Source of the DNA: Chitinophaga flava
Lineage (GTDB): Bacteria > Bacteroidota > Bacteroidia > Chitinophagales > Chitinophagaceae
Assembly: GCF_003308995.1 (NCBI RefSeq)
Contig: NZ_QFFJ01000002.1
Location: 3,410,001-3,474,000 of the forward strand
Direction of reading: 5' to 3'
DNA: 64,000 bases
Shown piece after piece: positions 1 to 10,900 of this stretch. Position numbers and translations under genes: made by a program. The notes under the pieces were generated by a model. That model did not search any database. It saw nothing but the letters and a program-made list of their open reading frames with translations, and had not been told where the DNA came from. Position 1 is the stretch's first letter, and every line of letters begins with the position of its first letter.

Positions 1-1970
1 CACGCTTGGCTGCTCATACCGAGCAGATGCTGTCGGCGATTATAACATCGCCATATGCAGCGATCTCCGGGCTGGATTACCTGGAAGCAGCAGAGCGTCA
101 GCAGCTGTTGCATACATTTAATGCCGCGAATGATCCGTTTCCATCGGCAGATACACTGGTAAGCTTATTCCGCCGCCAGGTGCTTCTTACTCCGGCAGCA
201 GTGGCTGTAGTGTATGGAGATAAACATCTAACCTACCAGGAGCTGGATGAGAAGTCAGGGTTGCTGGCCTCCTATATAAGAACGTATAATCATTTTGCGC
301 AAGGCTCCCTGGTGGGTGTATTGCAGGACCGCTCAGAGCTGTTGCTGATCTCCATCCTGGGCATATTGAAAGCAGGAGGAGTATATGTGCCGATAGATCC
401 TTCATATCCTTCTTCCCGCAAATCCTTTATACTGTCTGATACAGGGGCGCGTCTGCTGCTGACGCAGACATCCTACCTGTTTGATGTTGATTATTATGAA
501 GGAGATTTGTTTGCGATGGACGTTCAGCTGGATGGCCTGCAGAATGTGCTATCAGCGGATGTACCAATCATGGGTTCAGATCTGGCATATGTGATCTATA
601 CGTCCGGGTCCACAGGTATACCGAAGGGAGTAATGATAGATCATGGCGCCATTTCAAATACGATCAGGGCCCAACAGGAGGCGTTCGGGACGCTGCCCGG
701 GGAGCGTCATCTACAGTTCGCTTCATCGTCATTTGATGCGTCTGTGTCAGAGATTTTTGTTTCGTTATGTTCCGGAGGCGAGTTGCACATCATTGATGAT
801 GCAATGAAGCAGTCTCCAGAGCTGTTATATGGCTACATCTCAACACAAGACATCAGTATAGCGACGTTACCGCCGGCTTATCTGCAACAGGCATTTGCAC
901 ATGGTTTACCAGCCCTGAATAAGCTGGTGACGGCCGGAGAAGCGGCTGTTGTTTCCCAGGCTTTGTCATTTGGAAAGCAGGGGATTTATTATAACGCCTA
1001 CGGGCCAACGGAAACAAGCATTTGTGCTACTGTTTTCCGTCTTCCTTCCTCATGGGATGGCCGCAGCGGCATCGTTCCGGTTGGCCGTCCGCTTCCGAAT
1101 GTCCGGATTTACATACTGGATGAGCACCACCAGCTATGTCCGGTAGGCGTAGCGGGAGAGATCTGTATAGCCGGAGCTGGCGTGGCGCGCGGTTATCTGA
1201 ACCGTACAGAGCTGACAGCAGAAAGATTCATTCATCTTCCTTATGAAGAAACATCCCGCGTATATCGTAGTGGTGATCTTGGCCGCTGGCTAGCGGATGG
1301 TAACGTTGAATACCTGGGCCGGCTGGATGACCAGGTGAAGATCCGGGGTTACCGCATTGAGCCAGGTGAGATAGAGCATGTCTTACAGGACCATGAAGAT
1401 GTAGCTGCTGCTGTGGTAGCAGCCCAGTCTGATGGATCAGGTGGAAAAGAACTGGTGGCCTATATCGTGAGCGACAGGGATATAACAGTAACAGACATAC
1501 GTAGTTATTTGAGCCGCCGGCTGCCGGAATATATGCAGCCATCACATTATGTACAGCTGCCGGAATTGCCATTGACGGCCAGCGGGAAGGTAGACAGGAA
1601 ACGTTTGCCTTCGCTGGCTGCCGGTAGCTTGTTGTCCGGCGCTGCCTATGTAGCTCCTCGGAACACAACGGAAGAGCAGCTGGTGGAAATCTGGCAGGAA
1701 GTGCTGGGACGCGGCAACATCGGCATAAAAGATAATTTCTTTGATGCAGGAGGTCACAGTCTTAAAGCAACACGGCTGGTAAGCCTGGTGCACCGGACTT
1801 TTGATGTGAAGCTGGAACTAAAAGACGTGTTCACCTATGTGACACCCGAAACCCAGGCGGACTTCATCCAGCATTCGCGTAAAGAGGTATTCTCGTCTAT
1901 ACTATCAGCGCCGGAAGCAGCCGATTACCCATTGTCGTCTTCCCAGCGCCGGTTATGGGTACTGAGCCAG
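1..1970 (+). repeat. Module-sized direct repeat, Tyr-type A-T unit, copy 1
   Basis: Pairs with 3163-5132 at an offset of 3162 bases. It covers the tail of C, A1 and T1 up to the start of C2. Bases about 341-788 show no difference from copy 2 that I could find. Confidence 0.9.
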
Positions 1971-4900
1971 TTTGAAGAAAGTAATGTGGCGTATAATATG
2001 CCTGGCGTATATCTCTTTGAAGGGGGGCTTGACCGGGATGCCCTGTCTGCGGCCTTTGCCGGATTGATCTCCCGCCATGAGATACTGCGTACTGTTTTCC
2101 GGGAGAATGCGGCCGGAGAGATACGGCAGCATATCCTTCCTTCTTCTGCTTTCCGGATATCCTACCTTGACCTCCGTGATGCATCAGACCAGGAAGAGCA
2201 GCTGTCGGAGCTGATCCAGACAATGTTTACAACGCCCTTTAACCTGAGCGATGGTCCGCTATTACGGGCAGGGTTATACGAAATATCATCCGGTCAGTGG
2301 GTATTCGTTTATGTGATGCACCATATCATCAGCGATGGCTGGTCCATGGAAGTATTGATCCGTGAGCTGCTGGGATTATATCATTCATCTGTTACCAATG
2401 TCCCACTGAATTTACCTTCACTCCGCATACAGTACAAAGACTATGCGGTGTGGCAGCAAGGTATACTTACAGGTACAGAGCCGGATGCCCATAAAGCCTA
2501 CTGGCTGTCTGAGTTTTCAGGAGAGCTGCCGGTGTTGTCATTGTTGACGGATAAACCCCGTCCTGCTATCAGGACCTATAATGGTGGTGTTGTACATCGG
2601 GAGCTGGATATGCAGGTGTATGAAGGATTGAAGTCGTTGACAGGCGACCATGGCAGTACGCTTTTTATGGGGCTGCTAGCCGCAGTGAACGTATTGCTGC
2701 ACCGCTATACCCAACAGGAAGACATTATCATCGGCAGCCCGCTGGCGGCCAGAGAACATATTGATCTTTCAGACCAGATCGGTTTTTATGCCAATACCCT
2801 TGCCATCAGAAGCCGCTTTTCCGGAACAGACAACTATGTGCATATACTGGAAGGGGTGAAGGAAAAAACGATCGGTGCCTATACGCACCAGGCTTACCCA
2901 TTTGATGAACTGGTAACATCACTGTCGTTACAGCGCGATATGAGCCGTCATCCGCTGTTTGATATAGAAGTGATTCTGCAGCAGGCCGTATCGGTTAACC
3001 GTTCCGGAGGGGATCAGGCAGGTGAGCTGAAGGTAAGCCCTTATAACGGAACGTTGCCACAACAAAGCCGGTTTGATATAGTGTTCAATTTCACAGAGGA
3101 TGTTTCAGGGCTGAAGTTGAGCATAGACTATAACATTGACCTTTACGAAGCCTCTACGATAGCACGCTTGGCAGCTCATACAGAGCAGATGCTGTCGGCG
3201 ATTGTAACATCGCCATATGCAGCGATCTCCGGGCTGGATTACCTGGAAGCAGCAGAGCGTCAACAGCTGTTGCATACCTTCAATGCCGCGAATGATCCGC
3301 TTCCATCGGCAGATACACTGGTAAGCTTATTCCGCCGCCAGGTGCTTCTTACTCCGGCAGCGGTGGCTGTAGTGTATGGGGATAAACATCTAACCTACCA
3401 GGAGCTGGATGAAAAGTCAGGGTTGCTGGCGTCCCATATAAAGACATATAATCATTTTGCGCAAGGTTCCCTGGTGGGCGTATTGCAGGACCGCTCAGAG
3501 CTATTGCTGATCTCCATCCTGGGCATATTGAAAGCAGGAGGAGTATATGTGCCGATAGATCCTTCATATCCTTCTTCCCGCAAATCCTTTATACTGTCTG
3601 ATACAGGGGCGCGTCTGCTGCTGACGCAGACATCCTACCTGTTTGATGTTGATTATTATGAAGGAGATTTGTTTGCGATGGACGTTCAGCTGGATGGCCT
3701 GCAGAATGTGCTATCAGCGGATGTACCAATCATGGGTTCAGATCTGGCATATGTGATCTATACGTCCGGGTCCACAGGTATACCGAAGGGAGTAATGATA
3801 GATCATGGCGCCATTTCAAATACGATCAGGGCCCAACAGGAGGCGTTCGGGACGCTGCCCGGGGAGCGTCATCTACAGTTCGCTTCATCGTCATTTGATG
3901 CGTCTGTGTCAGAGATTTTTGTTTCGTTATGTTCCGGAGGCGAGTTGCATATCATCGATGATGCGATGAAGCAGTCACCAGAGCTGTTATATGGCTACAT
4001 CTCAACACAAGACATCAGTATAGCTACGTTACCGCCGGCTTATCTGCAACAGGCGTTTGCACATGGTTTACCAGCCCTGAATAAGCTGGTGACGGCCGGA
4101 GAAGCGGCGGTTGTTTCCCAGGCTTTGTCATTTGGAAAGCAGGGGATTTACTATAACGCCTACGGGCCAACGGAAACAAGTATTTGTGCTACTGTTTTCC
4201 GTCTTTTTTCCTCATGGGATGGCCGCAGCGGCATCGTTCCGGTTGGCCGTCCGCTTCCGAATGTCCGGATTTACATATTGGATGAGCGCCACCAGTTATG
4301 CCCGGTAGGCGTAGCGGGAGAGATCTGTATAGCCGGAGCTGGCGTAGCGCGCGGTTATCTGAACCGTACAGAGCTGACAGCAGAAAGATTCATTCATCTT
4401 CCTTATGAAGAAACATCCCGCGTATATCGCAGTGGTGATCTTGGCCGCTGGCTAGCGGATGGTAACATTGAATACCTGGGCCGGCTGGATGACCAGGTGA
4501 AGATCCGGGGTTACCGCATTGAGCCGGGTGAGATAGAACATGTTTTACAGGATCATGAAGATGTAGCTGCTACTGTGGTAGCAGCCCAGGCTGATGGATC
4601 AGGTGGGAAAGAACTGGTGGCCTATATCGTGAGCGACAGGGATATAACAGTAACAGACATACGTAGTTATTTGAGCCGCCGGCTGCCGGAATATATGCAG
4701 CCATCACATTATGTACAGCTGCCGGAATTGCCATTGACGGCCAGCGGGAAGGTAGACAGGAAACGTTTGCCTTCGCTGGCTGCCGGTAGCTTGTTGTCCG
4801 GCGCTGCCTATGTAGCTCCTCGGAACACAACGGAAGAGCAGCTGGTGGAAATCTGGCAGGAAGTGCTGGGACGCGGCAACATCGGCATAAAAGATAACTT

Positions 4901-7900
4901 CTTTGATGCAGGAGGTCACAGCCTTAAAGCAACACGGCTGGTAAGCCTGGTGCACCGGACTTTTGATGTGAAGCTGGAACTGAAAGACGTGTTCACCTAT
5001 GTGACACCTGAAACCCAGGCAGACTTCATCCAGCATTCGCGTAAAGAGGTGTTCTCGTCTATACCATCAGCGCCGGAAGCAGCTGATTATCCGCTGTCGT
5101 CTTCCCAGCGCCGGTTGTGGGTACTGAGCCAGTTTGAAGAAAGCAACATAGCATACAATATACCAGGGGCCTATCTTTTTGAAGGGGAGCTCGACTGCGA
5201 TGCCCTGTCTGCAGCCTTTGCAGGATTGATCTCCCGCCATGAGATACTGCGTACTGTTTTTCGGGAGAATGCGGCCGGAGAGATACGGCAGCATATTCTT
5301 CCTGCTTCCGCCTTCCGGATACCCTACCTGGACCTCCGTGAAGCGGCAGACCGGGAAGAGCAGCTATCAGGGCTGATTCGAACTGCGTTTGTAACACCCT
5401 TTAACCTGAGTGATGGACCGCTCTTACGGGTAGGACTATATGAAATATCATCCGGCCGCTGGGTATTCGTTTATGTGATGCACCACATCATCAGCGATGG
5501 CTGGTCCATGGAAGTATTGATCCGTGAGCTGCTGGGACTGTACCACTCATCCGTTACCGGTGTTCAACCAAATTTACCTTCACTCCGCATACAGTACAAA
5601 GACTATGCGGTATGGCAGCAAAGCATACTCACAGGTGCGGAGCCGGATGCCCATAAAGCGTACTGGCTGTCAGAATTTTCAGGAGAGCTGCCGGTGTTGT
5701 CACTGTTGACGGATAAACCCCGTCCTGCAGTCAAGACCTATAACGGCGGAGTGGTGCATCGGGAGCTGGATATGCGGGTGTATGAAGGATTGAAGTCGCT
5801 GACAGGCGACCATGGCAGCACACTTTTTATGGGGCTGCTGGCGACAGTAAACGTATTGCTGCACCGCTATACTCAACAGGAAGATATTATCATCGGCAGC
5901 CCGGTGGCGGGAAGAGAGCATGCGGACCTTTCAGACCAGATTGGTTTTTATGTCAACACCCTGGCACTACGGACACGGCTGCACGGAAAAATGGATTTCT
6001 TTAGCCTGCTGGACAACGTACGTACGTTGACGTTGGGTGCCTATGCACATCAGGCGTTCCCATTCGATGAGCTGGTGGATGCGTTGCCATTGCCACGGGA
6101 TATGAGCCGCCATCCATTGTTTGATGTGATGGTGGTATTACAGCAGCATACGCTGTCAACACCGGGAGATACGTCTTTGCTGATCAGTGAATATGCAGAA
6201 GATGAGCAACCGATCAGCAAATTTGATCTTCAGTTCACTTTCCTGGAAACGGCAGGCGGATTACGTTTGAGTCTTACTTACAATACAGATCTATATGAGC
6301 AGGCTACGGCCGAACGACTGTCGTTGCATCTGGAAAGCTTGCTGGCGGCCGTTTTGGCGCTGCCGGCAACACCAATAGGCCAGATAGATTTTCTGAGCAA
6401 GGAAGAAAAAGAATTATTACAATATGGCTTCAATGATACAGCCGCTGTTTATCCTCATGATAAAACCCTGACGGCGCTGTTTGAAGAACAGGCATTCCTG
6501 ATGCCTGCTGGTGTGGCGGTGATATTTGAGGACCGTACGCTCAGTTACCGTGAGCTGAACGAAGAGGCAAACCGCCTGGGTCATTACCTGCGCGCTGAAT
6601 ATAGTATTGGAGCGGAAGACCTGGTAGTAGTACAGCTTGAGCGCAGCGAGTGGTTGGTAATAGCGTTGTTGGGAGTATTGAAATCCGGTGGTGCGTATGT
6701 GCCGTTGGACCCTGCTTATCCACCGGAGCACCGGGATTATATTTTGTCAGACAGCGATAGCCGGGTGGTGCTGGATGAAGCAGAACTCCAACGTTTCCGT
6801 TTACGGCGTCATACCTATAGCAGTGGCAACCCTGTGGCGTTGGCAGGTGCTGAGAGCCTGGCCTATGTGATCTATACCTCAGGCTCAACGGGCCGCCCCA
6901 AAGGCTGCATGCTGGAACATGGCGGAGTGGTGAACCGTTTGTCGTGGATGTGGGAGCACTATGGCTTTGACAGTAGTGATGTGGTGTTGCAGAAAACTTC
7001 TTTTACGTTCGATGTATCTGTGTGGGAGCTGTTCCTGCCGTTATGCTGGGGGGCACAACTGGTGCTGTGCCGCCGGGAAGATGCAGGTGTTCCTGACAGG
7101 ATCTGTTCCCTGATCAGGGTGCATGGAGTCACCTCCGTTCATTTTGTACCGGGTATGCTGCATGCATTTATCGCATCCCTGTCGTCGGCGCCGGAAGATC
7201 TTTCCGGTCTTAAAAGCCTCCGGCGTGTGATTACGAGCGGGGAGGCCTTGTCGTTGGGGACAGTCCGGAGCTGGTACCGTTTGCTGAACGTGCCATTGCA
7301 TAACCTGTATGGACCTACTGAAGCTTCAATAGATGTCAGCTGGTATGCCACCGCAGCCACTGATATCCGCATTCCGATAGGACGTCCGGTACAGAACATC
7401 CGGTTGTATATCACTGCTCCCGATGGTCAGCTGCAACCTATAGGTGCGATAGGCGAGATCTGTATAGCTGGCGTTGGTGTAGCGCGTGGTTACCTGAACC
7501 GTGCAGAGCTGACGGCAGAGAAATTCATCCGTCTTCCCTATGAAGAAACCTCCAGTGTATATCGCAGCGGTGATCTTGGCCGTTGGCTGCCGGATGGCAA
7601 TATTGAATACCTGGGCCGCATGGATGGCCAGGTGAAGATCCGCGGTTACCGCATTGAGCCGGGTGAGATAGAGCATGCTTTGCAAGGTCATAAAGATGTG
7701 GCCGCCGCTGCGGTGGTAGCCCTGCCTGATAGCTCAGGGGAGAAGGAGCTGGTAGCCTATATTGTAAGTAGCAGAGATATAACAGTAACGGATATACGTG
7801 AATATTTAGGCAGATATTTACCCGCTTATATGGTGCCGGGGCACTTTATACAGCTGCCGGAACTACCGCTGACAGCCAGCGGAAAGGTAGACAGGAAACG

Positions 7901-10900
7901 TTTGCCTTTGCCCGAAGCCGGCAGCCTGTTGTCGGGTACAGCTTACGTGGCCCCTCGGAACACAACAGAGAAACAGCTGGTGGAAATCTGGCAGGAGGTA
8001 CTGGGACGCGGCAACATCGGTATAAAAGATAACTTCTTTGATGCAGGAGGCCACAGCCTTAAAGCAACACGGCTGGTAAGCCTGGTGCACCGGACCTTTG
8101 ATGTGAAGCTGGCTCTGAAAGACGTGTTCACCTACGTGACGCCTGAGACGCAGGCGGACTTCATCCAGCGTTCGCATAAAGAAGTGTTCACCGCGATACC
8201 ATCAGCGCCGGAAGCAGCCGATTATCCGCTGTCGTCTTCTCAGCGCCGGTTGTGGGTATTGAGCCAGTTCGAAGAAAGTAATGTGGCGTATAATATGCCC
8301 GGCATATATCTCTTTGAAGGAGATCTTGACCATGATGCCCTGTCTGCGGCCTTTACTGGATTGATCTCCCGTCATGAGATACTACGCACTGTTTTCCGGG
8401 AGAATGCGGCTGGAGAAATACGGCAGCATATCCTTCCTTCTTCCGCCTTCCGGATATCCTACCTTGACCTCCGTGAATCGACACGCCCGGAAGAACAGCT
8501 GTCTGAGCTGATCCGGACCGCGTCTGCAACGTCCTTTAACCTGAGCGATGGGCCGCTGTTACGGGCAGGATTATACGAAATATCATCCGGCCAGTGGGTC
8601 TTCGTTTATGTGATGCACCATATCATCAGCGATGGCTGGTCCATGGAGGTACTAATCCGTGAGCTGCTGGGATTATATCAGTCATCTGTTACCAATGTCC
8701 CACTGAATTTACCGTCACTCCGCATCCAGTACAAAGACTATGCGGTATGGCAGCAAAGCATACTTACGGGCGCAGAACCGGATGCTCATAAAGCGTACTG
8801 GCTGTCGGAATTTTCGGGAGAGCTGCCGGTGTTGTCACTATTGACGGATAAACCCCGTCCTGTGATCAAGACCTATAACGGGGGAGTCGTGCACCGGGAG
8901 CTTGATAGGCAGGTGTATGAAGGATTGAAGTCGCTGACAGGTGACCATGGCAGCACACTTTTTATGGGGCTGCTGGCGGCAGTGAATGTATTGCTGCACC
9001 GTTATACCCAACAGGAAGATATTATCATCGGCAGCCCGGTGGCGGGAAGAGAGCATGCAGACCTTTCAGACCAGATCGGTTTTTATGTAAACACCCTGGC
9101 ACTACGGACACGGCTGAACGGAACAATGGATTTTCTCAGCCTGCTGGACAGCGTACGTACGTTGACGTTGGGAGCTTATGCCCATCAGGCGTTCCCATTC
9201 GATGAGCTGGTGGATGCGCTGCCATTGCCACGGGATATGAGCCGCCATCCATTGTTTGATGTGATGGTGGTATTACAGCAGCATACGCTGTCAACCCCGG
9301 GAGACGCGTCCTTGCGGATCCGTGAATATGCGGTAGATGAACAGCTGATCAGCAAATTTGATCTTCAGTTCACTTTCCTGGAAACGGCAGACGGATTACG
9401 TTTGAGCCTTACTTACAATACAGATCTATATGAGCAGGCTACGGCCGAACGATTGTCGTCGCATTTGGAAAGTTTGCTGGCGGCTGTTCTTGCGCTACCA
9501 ACAACTGCAATAGGCCAGATAGATTTTCTGAGCAGGGAAGAAAAAGAATTATTACAATTTGGTTTCAATGATACAGCTGCCGTTTATCCTCATGATAAAA
9601 CCCTGACGGCACTGTTTGAAGAACAGGCATCCCTTAGGCCAGCTGAGGCGGCGGTGATATTTGAAGACCGTACGCTCAGTTACCATGAGCTGAACGAAGA
9701 GGCAAACCGCCTGGGTCATTACCTGCGCGCTGAATATGGTATTGGAGCGGAAGACCTGGTAGTAGTACAGCTTGAGCGCAGCGAGTGGTTGGTGATAGCG
9801 TTGTTGGGAGTATTGAAATCCGGTGGTGCGTATGTGCCGCTGGACCCTGCCTATCCGCCGGAGCACCGGGACTATATTTTGTCAGACAGCGGTAGCCGGG
9901 TGGTGCTGGATGAAGCAGAACTCCAACGTTTCCGCTTGCAGCGCGACAGCTATGACAGTGCTAACCCTGTAGCGTTGGCAGGTGCCGAGAACCTGGCCTA
10001 TGTAATCTACACCTCAGGCTCAACGGGCCGCCCCAAAGGCTGCATGCTGGAGCATGGCGGAGTGGTAAACCGTCTATCGTGGATGTGGGAGCACTATGGC
10101 TTTGATTGCAGTGATGTAGTGCTGCAGAAAACTTCTTTTACGTTCGATGTGTCTGTATGGGAGTTATTCCTGCCATTGTGCTGGGGTGCACGGTTGGTGA
10201 TGTGCCGCCGGGAAGATGTGGGTGTTCCTGACAGGATCTGCTCTCTGATCAGGGCGCATGGGGTAACCTCTATTCATTTTGTGCCAGGGATGTTGCATGC
10301 GTTTATCGCGTCGCTGCCGGAAGATCTTTCGGGTCTTCAAAGCCTCCGGCGTGTGATCACGAGTGGGGAGGCCTTGTCGTTGGGAACGGTCCGGAGCTGG
10401 TACCGTTTGCTGGATGTGCCGTTGCATAACCTCTATGGGCCTACTGAGGCTTCGATAGATGTCAGCTGGTATGCTACTGCAGCCACTGATGTCCGTATTC
10501 CGATAGGACGTCCGGTACAGAACATCCGCTTGTATATCACCGCTCCCGATGGTCAGCTGCAACCTATAGGTGCGGTAGGCGAGATCTGTATAGCTGGCGT
10601 TGGTGTGGCACGCGGTTATCTGAACCGCGCGGAGCTGACGACAGAGAAATTCATTCATCTTCCTTACGAAGAAAGCTCCCGCGTATATCGCAGCGGCGAT
10701 CTGGGTCGCTGGCTTCCGGATGGTAATATTGAATACCTGGGCCGTATGGATGGCCAGGTGAAGATCCGCGGTTACCGTATCGAGCTGGGAGAGATAGAAC
10801 ATGTCCTACAGGGACATGAAGATGTAGCCGCCGCGGTGGTTACAGCCCTGCCTGATAGCTCAGGAGGAAAAGAGCTGGTGGCCTATATCGTGAGTGATAA

